Positions 7,582 to 16,154 of a stretch of DNA of 30,195 nt are shown here, piece by piece. A model generated the notes under the pieces. The model was not told the DNA's origin, did no database searches, and saw only the letters and a list, made by a program, of their open reading frames with translations. Each line of letters starts with the position of its first letter. Within the stretch, counting starts at the first letter, position 1. The translations under genes were made by a program, and so were the position numbers. Source of the DNA: Candidatus Gastranaerophilales bacterium (GTDB lineage Bacteria > Cyanobacteriota > Vampirovibrionia > Gastranaerophilales > Gastranaerophilaceae); contig CALVER010000001.1 of NCBI GenBank assembly GCA_944326625.1, positions 1 to 30,195 on the forward strand, read 5' to 3'.

Positions 7582-9975
7582 ATGATTAGAGAATACATAA
7601 ATTCAGCATTACAGAGCAAAAATGCCGTAATGTTTATAACATCATTTATGTTTATGGCAGGAATTCTGTCATATTTTAACAACTGCGAAATTCCTGCCGC
7701 TGCGATTTTAACAATAATCGGAATAGTTTTAATACTGCAGAAAAAATTATCAGCTAAATACGTAATCTTTTGGATAATAATTTTTTATTTTGGATTTTTC
7801 AATTCTTATTTCAGAATTAATACAAGCGACCCGTTATATGATATCTCGCCGGTTGACACGAAAATTCAGGGACAAATTGTATCTATCCCGAACATAACGG
7901 AGGACAAGACAAAATTTTTCTTCAACGTTTACAAAGCCGGCGATAAGAAAATTCAAGCAAAAAGCTATGTAACCTTATACAATAATGAAAATTTAAATAA
8001 AGAATTCAATATAGGCGATAATTTGATTATTAACGGCAAAGTCCGCAGACCCTTCAAGGCAGGCAATCCGTCACAATTTGATTACGGAAGATATCTGCAG
8101 AATTATAATGCATTTACCACACTTTACGCGGATTATGCGGATTGCGGGATAATAAGCGGCGAACTTTCCCTGCGCTGGAAATTTCTAAGAAAATTAAACG
8201 AAGTAAGAAACGGAATTTTAAAAAGCCATGCAAAATATTTGCAGTCACCGAATTTGGAAATTCTTGGCGGTGTTGTATTCGGCGATGATGCGGTTGCGCC
8301 GCCGGATTATATCAAAACAAATTTTATTAATTCGGGATTACTCCATATTCTTGCAGCATCAGGCATGAACGTTGCATTTATATTCGGATTCTGGTTTTTC
8401 ATAATGAGATTTTTCAGGGTGCCGTATAAAATAAACGTCACCGGCGGAATGATTATGGTAATCCTTTACACTCTTATGACAGGACTTGGCGCATCGGTTT
8501 TACGTGCCGCATTAATGCTTTTGTTTATCCAGATAGGAAAACTCATTGACCGGGATGCGCACAGTGTATCTTTATTATCTTTTGTCGCATTTTTAATGCT
8601 TTTATATAACCCTGCATACATAAATGATGTCGGATTTCAGCTGTCATTTATTGTAACTTTCGGACTTTTGACAACGGGTATGGTCGTATTTGAAAAATTC
8701 AAAGACATAAAACTTCCCGAATGGGTTAAGGGCGGGATTTTAATTCCTATTGTTGCACAAATCTGGGTGGCGCCTTTGCAGATGTTCTATTTTAACACCT
8801 TCAGCACATATTCAATTTTAGCCAACATAGCGACAGTACCATTCTTAAGCGTAATAAGTTTCGGAGGATTTGTAAGCTCTATTCTCGCGACAATAAAACC
8901 TATTGCGGATTTTGTGTGCATGATTTTCGATTTTGTATTGAAATACGCACTTGACATAATTGTTGCAATCTCAAATTATTTCGCATCATTGCCGAACTCT
9001 ATTTTACAAACAACTCACCCGTGCGCGGCGCAGGTTTTACTTTATTACGGAATAATTTTATTAATTACAATTTTAATAGAAAAAGGGTTTGACAAAAAAT
9101 TATGTACGACAATCGGCGCAGCAGTTTTAATATTACTGGCGTCCATGATTAACATACCGACTCATAAACTTGAGATAATAACCTTTGACGTCGGAAATGC
9201 CGATGCATTTCTCATAAAAACACCTGACAACAAATATTTTATCATTGATACAGCCAAAATGAGCTATAAAAGTTCATCATCCACCGCAAAACTGGTTATC
9301 GCAAAATATTTAAAAGACAGGGGCATAAAAAATATTGAGGGGATGATTTTAACCCATTTTGACGTAGACCATGCAGGCGGAGCCGCAGATTTAATTGAAG
9401 CACTGAATATCAAAACGATTTACGTAAACTCCTTAAAGCGTGATTCTTACACCGTTATCAAAATTTTTGATGCGATTGATAAATATAAAATAAAAACTTT
9501 TCTTGCAGAGAACAACAAAATTATTTACAAAGAACCTGATTTAAAAATCAAAACATTTATAGCAAATATACAGGAAAGCGACAATGAAAATTCAATAATA
9601 ACACTTTTGAGCTACAAAGATTTTGACATGCTGTTTATGGGTGATGCCGGCGTAACAGCTTTTGACACGATTAAAAAAGATATTCCGCAAAATATAGAAA
9701 TTCTAAAAGTCGGCCACCACGGCGGCAAAAATGTAGTAAACAAAGCAATGACAAATTATCTTTTGAATACGGTTTCAGTAATCTCAACCGGCCCTAATAA
9801 CTTCGGGCACCCGAACAGAACCACTCTTGATATTCTGCGGCATACCAGAATTTACAGAACAGACTATAATAATTCAATCAAAATTTCAACGGACGGAAAA
9901 ATTTATAAATTGAATACTTTTAACCGTACCAAAAAGAAATATCAGGAGACCGAAGAATTAACAGCTGTTAACTAA
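7582..9975 (+). CDS. comEC: ComEC/Rec2 family DNA uptake channel
   Basis: The 797-residue membrane protein has the three-part layout of full-length ComEC. It has N-terminal membrane helices with a DUF4131-type beta domain (about 85-190), then the Competence domain (about 225-490, with GLLHILAASGMNVAFIFGFWF and VLRAALMLLFIQIG), then further helices, then a C-terminal metallo-beta-lactamase domain (about 535-780). The last holds FDVGNADAFLIKTP, LTHFDVDHAGG near 590, MGDAG and VGHHGG near 711. ComEC carries single-stranded DNA across the inner membrane in natural transformation. The lactamase domain has the metal motif, so it may degrade the non-transported strand. No other competence gene is in this window. 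The 3' end overlaps the convergent rmuC by 8 bp. Confidence 0.95.
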   Translation: MIREYINSALQSKNAVMFITSFMFMAGILSYFNNCEIPAAAILTIIGIVLILQKKLSAKYVIFWIIIFYFGFFNSYFRINTSDPLYDISPVDTKIQGQIVSIPNITEDKTKFFFNVYKAGDKKIQAKSYVTLYNNENLNKEFNIGDNLIINGKVRRPFKAGNPSQFDYGRYLQNYNAFTTLYADYADCGIISGELSLRWKFLRKLNEVRNGILKSHAKYLQSPNLEILGGVVFGDDAVAPPDYIKTNFINSGLLHILAASGMNVAFIFGFWFFIMRFFRVPYKINVTGGMIMVILYTLMTGLGASVLRAALMLLFIQIGKLIDRDAHSVSLLSFVAFLMLLYNPAYINDVGFQLSFIVTFGLLTTGMVVFEKFKDIKLPEWVKGGILIPIVAQIWVAPLQMFYFNTFSTYSILANIATVPFLSVISFGGFVSSILATIKPIADFVCMIFDFVLKYALDIIVAISNYFASLPNSILQTTHPCAAQVLLYYGIILLITILIEKGFDKKLCTTIGAAVLILLASMINIPTHKLEIITFDVGNADAFLIKTPDNKYFIIDTAKMSYKSSSSTAKLVIAKYLKDRGIKNIEGMILTHFDVDHAGGAADLIEALNIKTIYVNSLKRDSYTVIKIFDAIDKYKIKTFLAENNKIIYKEPDLKIKTFIANIQESDNENSIITLLSYKDFDMLFMGDAGVTAFDTIKKDIPQNIEILKVGHHGGKNVVNKAMTNYLLNTVSVISTGPNNFGHPNRTTLDILRHTRIYRTDYNNSIKISTDGKIYKLNTFNRTKKKYQETEELTAVN

Positions 9976-11005
9976 TTTCTTCGGGAATTTCCGGCATATT
10001 TTTTGCTCCTTTAACGCCGAGTTCTTCAATCCTGTTCAGTTGATTAATTATGTTGTCCTTGCCGGTAAGTTTCGTGACTGCGGCATTATAAGCATTTTTT
10101 ATTTTACCTAAATCACCCAGCAAATCAGAAAATTTGTCAATCATTCTTGAACAAATTCTTGAAATTTCAAGTGCATTTTTATTCTGCCTGTCAACGATAT
10201 GGAATGAATTAATAATTTTCAAAGCCGCAAGGAGGGTTGAAGGAGATACGGGCATAACCTTATTTTTCCATGCAAAATCCCAAAGAGCGCAATCTTCGCA
10301 AAACAACATTGCATAGCAGCTTTCAATAGGAATAAACATCAAAACATAATCAGGTGATTTTTCATCTGAAGAATAATCACGTTTTGCAAGCCCTGTAATA
10401 TGAGCTTTTGTAGAGTCAATAAACTGCTTAAGATGAACGTCTTTTTCATACTCGTTATCGGAATTCACATAGCCTTCAAATGATGCAAAAGAAGTTTTGG
10501 AATCAATATAAATACATCTGTCATCAGGCAGAAAAACTGTTGCATCCGGTCTGCCCTCAGATGATCCCGCCTGAATTTTATATTCTTCATCCTTTCTTAA
10601 GCCGGACGCTTCCAGAACTCTTTCCAGAACAATTTCGCCCCATTTGCCTGAGGTGCGGTTGTCGGACTTCATAACATTTACAAGAGCGTTTGCATCCATT
10701 GAAATCTTTTTGCCTGTTTCAAGAAAATTTTTAATATTCAAATCAAATATTGTAAAATTTTCTTTTTCCTGTTTAAAATTATCTTCAGTTCGCTTTTCAA
10801 AATCCTCAATACGTTCTTTAAAAAGTTTGAAAAATTCGTCCAGCCGTTCGCGGTTTTGCGCTGAAAATTCAACGGAATTCTCTTTAAAAATTTTATTTGC
10901 AAGGTTTTCAAAATCCGCCCTTGTATTTTTTTGTGCAAGATAGAACGGAACAAATACGCATACTGCTCCGAAAACAAATCCCCCTATAAAAATTAATATT
11001 TCCAT
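9968..11005 (-). CDS. rmuC: RmuC-family DNA recombination protein
   Basis: I start at ATG 11005 (345 residues) because AAGGAG lies 7 bases upstream and the protein then opens with a normal membrane anchor (MEILIFIGGFVFGAVCVFVPFYLA). An ATG at 11035 would sit upstream of the promoter. A coiled coil follows (about 25-95), and then the RmuC domain with SGKWGEIVLERVLEASGL, EGRPDATVFLPDDRCIYIDSKTS, and DYVLMFIPIESCYAM, which has the PD-(D/E)xK-like nuclease core (D...DSK). RmuC limits recombination at inverted repeats in E. coli. The gene runs towards comEC and overlaps it by 8 bp at the 3' ends. Neighbourhood gives no further hint on its role. Confidence 0.92.
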   Translation of the reverse strand: MEILIFIGGFVFGAVCVFVPFYLAQKNTRADFENLANKIFKENSVEFSAQNRERLDEFFKLFKERIEDFEKRTEDNFKQEKENFTIFDLNIKNFLETGKKISMDANALVNVMKSDNRTSGKWGEIVLERVLEASGLRKDEEYKIQAGSSEGRPDATVFLPDDRCIYIDSKTSFASFEGYVNSDNEYEKDVHLKQFIDSTKAHITGLAKRDYSSDEKSPDYVLMFIPIESCYAMLFCEDCALWDFAWKNKVMPVSPSTLLAALKIINSFHIVDRQNKNALEISRICSRMIDKFSDLLGDLGKIKNAYNAAVTKLTGKDNIINQLNRIEELGVKGAKNMPEIPEEIS

Positions 11006-11023
11006 TTTAATCTCCTTAATCGA

Positions 11024-11032
11024 ATTATACCA
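11024..11032 (-). promoter_or_regulatory. extended -10 promoter of rmuC
   Basis: On the minus strand TGG-TATAAT precedes the SD AAGGAG and ATG 11005. The predicted transcript start near 11017 gives a leader of about 12 nt. Confidence 0.55.
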
Positions 11033-11261
11033 CAATTGCTGTACATCAAAAAATGTAACGAAAAATTATTTACAAAAAAATCAACCATGCCGCTAACCAT
11101 GGTCTAGAGCATGGTTGAGGTGAATTATCAATCCAAAGATGTACGCCAAATTCTCAAACCGCCATGACTACAATATCAATCGGGGCATGGATGAATGCCC
11201 CCCTCTAAAAATAGTAGTATATAAAGTGTAGTTGAAGGTTACAAAATAAAGGGGAGATAAA
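11033..11261 (+). other. long intergenic stretch with structured element (candidate leader or ncRNA)
   Basis: This gap of about 230 bp separates divergent rmuC and the response regulator and holds no ORF. It contains an inverted repeat of 10 bp arms (11081-11090 and 11109-11118, TCAACCATGC/GCATGGTTGA), a palindrome ACCATGGT (11096-11103) inside its loop, and a second hairpin with 7 bp arms (11182-11188 and 11195-11201, GGGGCAT/ATGCCCC). GGTTGAG (11113-11119) could instead pair with CTCAAACC (11153-11160), so mutually exclusive folds are possible. No poly-T follows either hairpin. I could not match it to a riboswitch class I know, and I could not place the response-regulator promoter with confidence. 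Confidence 0.45.
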
Positions 11262-11960
11262 ATGAGAGAGTACAGAGGTAAATTAAGAGTTTTGTTAATT
11301 GATGACAACGCAGATCATTTAAGAGGCGTTAAAGAATTAATCACTCTTGAAAGCAGTTATGATGTAGTAGGTGCAACAACAAGCGCAAATATCGGAATTA
11401 ACCTTATAAAAAAATATCATCCGGATGTTGTTTTAATGGATATTAATATGCCGGAAAAAGACGGCCTTCAGGCAATTCAAGAAATCGAAAGATTAGAGCT
11501 TGACACAAGAGTAATTGCTTTAAGCGGTTATGATGATTCTGACTTAATTTTCCGTGCGATGAAATTAGGTGCAAAAGGTTATATCTTAAAAACCATGGCA
11601 TCAGCTCAATTAATTTATGCGATAGATGAAGTTGCAGCCGGCAAGATTTATCTTCCGTCAGCACTTTCCTCAAGATTCTTTGAATACTTCCAGAGCTCTT
11701 TCAAAGAAGAATCTGCGGCAAGCGACACAGAAAACCTTCTTACATACCTGACCGCTCGCGAAGAAGAAGTTCTTGATCTTTTAACACAGGGTAATAACTA
11801 CAAAGGTATTGCAGGAAAATTATTTATATCTGAAACTACGGTAAAGACCCATGTTAATAATATTTTCCAAAAATTGCAGGTAAACGACAGAACACAAGCT
11901 GTATTATACGCATTAAACAACGGCTTCGCTAACAGAAGACGTGCTAAAATGGCTGTATAA
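11262..11960 (+). CDS. NarL/FixJ-type two-component response regulator
   Basis: The 232-residue protein has a receiver domain (about 8-125) with acidic pair D14-D15, phosphoacceptor D60 in VVLMDINMPEKDG, S86 in IALSGYDD, and K109 in KGYILKT. A short linker leads to a LuxR-type helix-turn-helix (about 165-225: LTAREEEVLDLLTQGNN, ISETTVKTHVNNIFQKL, DRTQAVLYAL). It should bind DNA as a dimer on phosphorylation. The start has a strong GGGGAG SD. The next gene, 66 bp downstream, is a small histidine kinase and the likely partner, though a perfect palindrome separates them. The regulon is unknown; the long structured upstream region may itself be part of its control. Confidence 0.93.
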   Translation: MREYRGKLRVLLIDDNADHLRGVKELITLESSYDVVGATTSANIGINLIKKYHPDVVLMDINMPEKDGLQAIQEIERLELDTRVIALSGYDDSDLIFRAMKLGAKGYILKTMASAQLIYAIDEVAAGKIYLPSALSSRFFEYFQSSFKEESAASDTENLLTYLTAREEEVLDLLTQGNNYKGIAGKLFISETTVKTHVNNIFQKLQVNDRTQAVLYALNNGFANRRRAKMAV

Positions 11961-11982
11961 AACTTATAAGTAAAGAGGTTTT

Positions 11983-12008
11983 AAAGGTTCAGCCGCGGCT
12001 GAACCTTT
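11983..12008 (+). terminator. perfect palindrome between response regulator and kinase (weak terminator or attenuator)
   Basis: AAAGGTTCAGCC and GGCTGAACCTTT form a 12 bp perfect stem around a GC centre. The following sequence is TATATTAAG rather than a T run, so termination may be partial and could lower expression of the kinase relative to the regulator. It is followed by the kinase SD AAAGGT. Confidence 0.6.
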
Positions 12009-12026
12009 ATATTAAGAAAGGTCTAA

Positions 12027-12686
12027 ATGAACGAGGCAGATATAATCAAATTACAAACAAGATGCGTATCGCATGAAATTCGCAACCACGTTTCAATATG
12101 CGAAATGTACACGGAAATTTTGAAAAAAAATCTTGAAAAAGACTGCTACAAAAATAATTCCGTTGAAAACGCGCTTGAATGTATAAAAAAATCCTTAAAA
12201 ATTATCAGCACATCACTTTTGGACTTGAAAGCCGTAAACAATTTTGCCCCCCAAAACTGCGATTTTAAAACACTTGCAGAAGAAGGTGCAAGACTTTCAG
12301 ACGCTTACATTCAGGGCAAAAATATAAAAATAAGCTGCTTTATAAAAAACACCGCACAAATTTACGTTGATGAAAACAAATTTTTAGCCTGTGTTGTAAA
12401 TATAATTAAAAATGCCATAGAAGCCATAGACATTAAAGGCGAAATCAACATAATCGGCGAAGTTAAAGATAAATTTGCTCATCTTCGAATTTCCAACAAC
12501 GGAAAAATGATATCCAAAGAGAAACAAAAAGAAATTTTTAAAGAAGGATTTACAACTAAACAAACAGGAAGCGGGCTGGGACTTCATATTTGTAAATGTA
12601 ATCTGCAGGCGCAAAATGCCGAGTTAAAACTCAACAAATCCACCAAATCCGTCACGGAATTTGAAATTACCGTTCCTGTTATTTGA
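12027..12686 (+). CDS. compact cytoplasmic sensor histidine kinase without sensor domain
   Basis: The 219-residue protein begins directly with an H-box, CVSHEIRNHVSI with H16 as the likely phosphorylated residue, a HisKA-like helical pair (to about residue 75), and then an HATPase_c domain. The N-box is NIIKNAIEAI (near 125-135), and the G2 box is TGSGLGLHICK. The G1 box is degenerate: NNGKMIS replaces the usual D-x-G-x-G, so ATP binding may be weak or altered. There is no membrane segment or PAS/GAF domain, so it must sense through a partner or by its N-terminus. It lies 66 bp after the NarL-type regulator and is the obvious cognate kinase. The H-box reads HEIRN rather than HELRTP, as in some non-standard kinases. 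Confidence 0.85.
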   Translation: MNEADIIKLQTRCVSHEIRNHVSICEMYTEILKKNLEKDCYKNNSVENALECIKKSLKIISTSLLDLKAVNNFAPQNCDFKTLAEEGARLSDAYIQGKNIKISCFIKNTAQIYVDENKFLACVVNIIKNAIEAIDIKGEINIIGEVKDKFAHLRISNNGKMISKEKQKEIFKEGFTTKQTGSGLGLHICKCNLQAQNAELKLNKSTKSVTEFEITVPVI

Positions 12687-12739
12687 AATTTAATTTGTTT
12701 ATAATAAAATAAATACAGAAGAAATTTCAGGAGCTTACA

Positions 12740-12979
12740 ATGGAAAATATAACTTTATTAGAAGACGGAATGATAATTTTATGCATAGGAATGGGAGTTG
12801 TATTTGCATTTCTGGTTATAATGGTCTGGGCAATGAACATTATGGCTGTTGTAATCAAAAAGATTAACAATATTTTCCCTGAAGAAATTCCTGAAACAAA
12901 CAAATATTCACAAAAAAACAAAACATCATCTGACAGCGAAGTTGCTCTTGCAATAGCGCTTGCTTATTCTCAAAAATAA
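12740..12979 (+). CDS. OadG-family small membrane protein (sodium-pump decarboxylase gamma subunit-like)
   Basis: The 79-residue protein has one membrane helix (about 11-40, MIILCIGMGVVFAFLVIMVW) and a short cytoplasmic tail ending SEVALAIALAYSQK. The GMGVVFAFL helix followed by an acidic linker and an A-rich end matches OadG/sodium pump gamma subunits, which assemble biotin-dependent decarboxylase complexes with alpha and beta subunits. Neither partner is in this window, so it is an orphan here; partners may be elsewhere. It has a clear SD (AGGAGC) and a TATAAT (12700-12705) about 35 bases upstream of the ATG. Small size makes the family call tentative. Confidence 0.65.
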   Translation: MENITLLEDGMIILCIGMGVVFAFLVIMVWAMNIMAVVIKKINNIFPEEIPETNKYSQKNKTSSDSEVALAIALAYSQK

Positions 12980-12991
12980 TTTTTTTTAATG

Positions 12992-12997
12992 TATAAT
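12992..12997 (+). promoter_or_regulatory. -10 element placed 6 nt before the amylase ATG (leaderless start)
   Basis: TATAAT (preceded by TG) ends at 12997 and ATG 13004 follows after exactly 6 nt, so RNA polymerase should initiate on the A of the ATG. No SD exists between them. It lies inside the longer reading frame that opens at 12989, which argues against that earlier start. Confidence 0.55.
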
Positions 12998-13003
12998 AAA
13001 TCT

Positions 13004-15052
13004 ATGGGAAATGTGTTTATAAAGAAATTTAGCATTCTTTTACTTACGCTTGTATTTTCGTTTAATTATGCGGGATTATATAATATTGCTTTTGCAAAAG
13101 AAGAAATAAATGCACAGATTTCGGAACAAATTACCCTGCCGGTAATTCCGATAAAGGCTGAAAAGGAAATAAAATCAGCACTTTCAAAAATATACGGACA
13201 GCAAAATGTCGACATAATATACTCTAATATTGAACGTATAGCAGAAGAAACAAAGCTCAGCCGTCCGCAAAGTTTGAAAGATGAAGATTTAAAAAGACCT
13301 GACGACTGGTACAAAGACGAAGTAATCTATATGTTTTATGCCGACCAATTCGGGGTAAAAAACACAAACACGCCGAATACCTTTAAAGACGACATAAAAA
13401 TGCTGGATTATCTTAAAAATCTAGGCGTTACTACAATTTACATCCTGCCGTTTGCGGATTCACCGATGAAGGATTCAGGATTTGACGTAAGAAACCCGAG
13501 AGATGTCAGAGCGGATTTGGGAGGAATGACGGAATTTAAAGAATTTTTGACTGCCGCAAGAGAAAAAGGCTTCAAAATCAAAGCCGATTTAGTGTTAAAC
13601 CACTTTTCGGATGAACACGTTTGGTTTAAAGAAGCACAAAACGGCGACCTTGAAAAGTTAAACTATTTTGTGGTAAGAGAACAAATGCCCGAATATACAA
13701 GCTATAAAGACGAAAAACTCGGGCAGGTTGTGGAATATAAAGAACCCGACGGAAAAATTTCAAAAAGACGTTTAATTTTCCCGGAAATTACGGAAAATCA
13801 CTACAGAAAAGTAACAATAAATGATAAAGATTACTATTTATACCACACTTTTTACCCGTTCCAGCTTGATATAAACTGGGAAAATCCGGAAGTGTTATAC
13901 TACAGCCTCGAGACTATAAGCTTCTGGGCAAATCTCGGGATAGATATTTTCAGAATGGATGCAATTCCTTATTTAATAAAAGAAGAAGGAACAAATGCCG
14001 AAAATCTTGCAAATACGCACCGTATAATAAAAATCTTAAGCCTTTATATTCAATCCGTTGCACCGCGTTCCGTAATTCAAGCGGAGGCATGCCAGCTTCC
14101 GAATAAAATTCTTCCGTATTTCGGAGCCGAACAAAAAATTAAACCGGCAATTAACGGCGAACAAAGAGAACTGACAAGAACCGATGAAGTTCAAATAGCC
14201 TACCATTTCCCTTACATGCCGGCAATCTGGGCGTCACTTGTTGCGGGAGATAACAGCTATTTCTGGAAAGCTTACAAACAAACTCCTCAAATTCCGAATT
14301 CCGCAACGTGGGCAATATTTTTGCGTGTTCATGATGAATTGACGCTTGAAATGGTAAATTCCAAAACAAGAGAACTTTTATTTGAAGATTTAGCGCCAAA
14401 AGGTGCCGGCTTCAGGAAAGGTTTTGGCGTAAGCGGCAGAATGGCAAGCTTTTTGGATAATAACCCCGACAGAATAGGCATGGCATTTTCAATACTTTTG
14501 TCGCTTCCCGGAATTCCCATAATCTATTACGGCGACGAAATCGGTATCCAGAACAATTTTGCCAACGCAAAACGCAGCGCGAAACTTCGCGAATATAAAC
14601 AAACTCACAGCAAAAACAAAGTCAAACTCCTGAGCTACTTTGACAGCCGTGACATAAACAGAGGGCCTATTACTCAGGAAACCTTTAAAAAAGCCGCAAC
14701 ACAAAAGGGTACCTTTAATAACAAAGTTTATGAACGGGTAAAAAAACTGATAAGCCTCAGGAAAAATTATCCCGTAATGACGCGGGGCAGTTTTACGGAA
14801 CTAAAAACCGAATCGCCGGAAGTTTTCGCATACATAAGAGAATTAGATGACGCAAGAGTTGTTGTAATCAATAACCTTACTGACAAACGAATAAAGGCTA
14901 CAGTAAATCTTACCAATGATGACTTCGGGAAAAAATCAAAAGAAATTTATCTCTATGATTTATTAACAGATAAAATGACAAAAGTTCAGGTCAAAAATAA
15001 ACAATTAACAGTCCGGCTTAAACCCTATGACGCGATGTGGCTTAAGATGTAG
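13004..15052 (+). CDS. exported GH13 alpha-amylase family enzyme, trehalose-synthase-like
   Basis: I choose ATG 13004 (682 residues), because the ATG at 12989 lies within the promoter -10. The N-terminus is a signal peptide (MGNVFIKKFSILLLTLVFSF, cleavage after NIAFA). The barrel then starts at about 100 (DDWYKDEVIYMFYADQFGV). GH13 regions are complete: DLVLNHFSDEHVWF, nucleophile D in GIDIFRMDAIPY, acid/base E in IQAEACQLP, and D in FLRVHDELTLE. The AEAxQxP and HDELTLE strings are close to trehalose synthase (maltose-trehalose isomerase, GH13_16). A beta-sandwich C-terminal domain follows. The usual Asn before the region IV His-Asp is Val here. TreS is normally cytoplasmic, so an exported copy suggests a different substrate. 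The 3' end overlaps the convergent acyltransferase by 28 bp. Confidence 0.88.
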   Translation: MGNVFIKKFSILLLTLVFSFNYAGLYNIAFAKEEINAQISEQITLPVIPIKAEKEIKSALSKIYGQQNVDIIYSNIERIAEETKLSRPQSLKDEDLKRPDDWYKDEVIYMFYADQFGVKNTNTPNTFKDDIKMLDYLKNLGVTTIYILPFADSPMKDSGFDVRNPRDVRADLGGMTEFKEFLTAAREKGFKIKADLVLNHFSDEHVWFKEAQNGDLEKLNYFVVREQMPEYTSYKDEKLGQVVEYKEPDGKISKRRLIFPEITENHYRKVTINDKDYYLYHTFYPFQLDINWENPEVLYYSLETISFWANLGIDIFRMDAIPYLIKEEGTNAENLANTHRIIKILSLYIQSVAPRSVIQAEACQLPNKILPYFGAEQKIKPAINGEQRELTRTDEVQIAYHFPYMPAIWASLVAGDNSYFWKAYKQTPQIPNSATWAIFLRVHDELTLEMVNSKTRELLFEDLAPKGAGFRKGFGVSGRMASFLDNNPDRIGMAFSILLSLPGIPIIYYGDEIGIQNNFANAKRSAKLREYKQTHSKNKVKLLSYFDSRDINRGPITQETFKKAATQKGTFNNKVYERVKKLISLRKNYPVMTRGSFTELKTESPEVFAYIRELDDARVVVINNLTDKRIKATVNLTNDDFGKKSKEIYLYDLLTDKMTKVQVKNKQLTVRLKPYDAMWLKM

Positions 15053-16113
15053 GATTTCAGTTTTTTTAAACCCACCCCGATATATGTTGTAACAACCATT
15101 GTTATGACAAAATACAAATACGTATTTTTAACCGGATCAAAAATCCAATAAATATCGTGATTTGCCCTCTCAGTTATCGGAATTCCGTTCAAATACAAGA
15201 AAAACGCAGTTAATAAATACATAACAAACAAATGATTTGCCATAATATGATATGTAACATTTCCCATATCTTGTAAAAATCTTACGTTTTTCAAATACGG
15301 ATAAAGAATTTTTACGGTAAATAATGCTGCCCAGATTCCAGTCAAACTGACAATTATAGGTATAACTCCCCATGTATTAAATTCGCCCCAGACAAGAACA
15401 TAACTTAAACCAATTCCCTGCACAGGATCGTAATCCGTGTTAAATAGCCACAAAACTGCCTGAACACAAATAATTGCCCCGAGCCATTTTACCGTAAAAA
15501 TATCGTATTTTTCTTTTATATAATTTGTATAATAATATCCCGCATATACAAAAAACATTGAAAATAAAGTTCTCACAACAACCAGCATACACGGCGTATG
15601 AGGCATATTGTCAGCCATAAAAACAGCGCTTACGGCACACGCCAAAAATATTGCAAGATGAAAAAACTTATTATCTTTTAAATTTTTGAGCTGCCTGAAT
15701 AGAAATAAAAATACAGTAAGTGTCATAAACAATTGCGTCACAAACCACAAAGGAGATATTAAATCCAGTTCATGTCCGTTTAAAAACGGTGTCAGAATAT
15801 AATTTTTCAAAGTAACCGGCATTCCCCAGAATTTTCCGGTTAATTTTGCAATAATGACCGTTATTCCAAGATAAAAAGCCGTATAAAGATAATACGGAAC
15901 AAGAAGACTTTTAAAACGTCGCTTTAAATATTCAGCAGGCAAATTTAAATATTTTTCTTTAAACAAACATCCCGAAATAAAGAAAAATAACGCAATCTGA
16001 AAGGAATACGGAGGGAAAATTCCCAGTAAAGAAAATTCCAGATGACCGGAAACCACAAGCATTATGGCTAAGGCTTTTAATAATGTCATCTCGTTTGCGA
16101 AAAATTTATCCAT
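15025..16113 (-). CDS. integral membrane acyltransferase family 3 protein
   Basis: Starting at ATG 16113 gives 362 residues (MDKFFANEMTLLKALAIMLV). The frame remains open 222 bp further upstream, but that stretch is basic, lacks the family start and lies antisense to the next gene. The protein has about ten membrane helices. The opening ALAIMLVVSGHLEFSL holds the acyltransferase 3 signature (VxxxH, with catalytic His in SGH), followed by FFFISGCLFKEKY and a FKSLLVPYYLYT segment typical of OafA/NodX-type enzymes. These add acetyl or succinyl groups to surface glycans. No SD is clear; TTTAAT sits 6 nt before the ATG on the minus strand. It is divergent from the C_GCAxxG_C_C gene across 41 bp and convergent with the amylase. 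Confidence 0.85.
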   Translation of the reverse strand: MDKFFANEMTLLKALAIMLVVSGHLEFSLLGIFPPYSFQIALFFFISGCLFKEKYLNLPAEYLKRRFKSLLVPYYLYTAFYLGITVIIAKLTGKFWGMPVTLKNYILTPFLNGHELDLISPLWFVTQLFMTLTVFLFLFRQLKNLKDNKFFHLAIFLACAVSAVFMADNMPHTPCMLVVVRTLFSMFFVYAGYYYTNYIKEKYDIFTVKWLGAIICVQAVLWLFNTDYDPVQGIGLSYVLVWGEFNTWGVIPIIVSLTGIWAALFTVKILYPYLKNVRFLQDMGNVTYHIMANHLFVMYLLTAFFLYLNGIPITERANHDIYWIFDPVKNTYLYFVITMVVTTYIGVGLKKLKSYILSHIAS

Positions 16114-16142
16114 AAAATAATTAAAACACAAAAATTTTGTTT

Positions 16143-16148
16143 TATAAT
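16143..16148 (+). promoter_or_regulatory. -10 element placed 6 nt before ATG 16155 (leaderless start)
   Basis: TATAAT ends 6 nt ahead of ATG 16155 with no SD between. The longer frame from TTG 16137 would run through this element, so the shorter start is preferred. Confidence 0.5.
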
Positions 16149-16154
16149 TTGAAT

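Noticed and set aside
12989..13003. Amylase start at ATG 12989
   Set aside because: This ATG overlaps the TG-TATAAT promoter element, so it could not be in the mRNA from that promoter.
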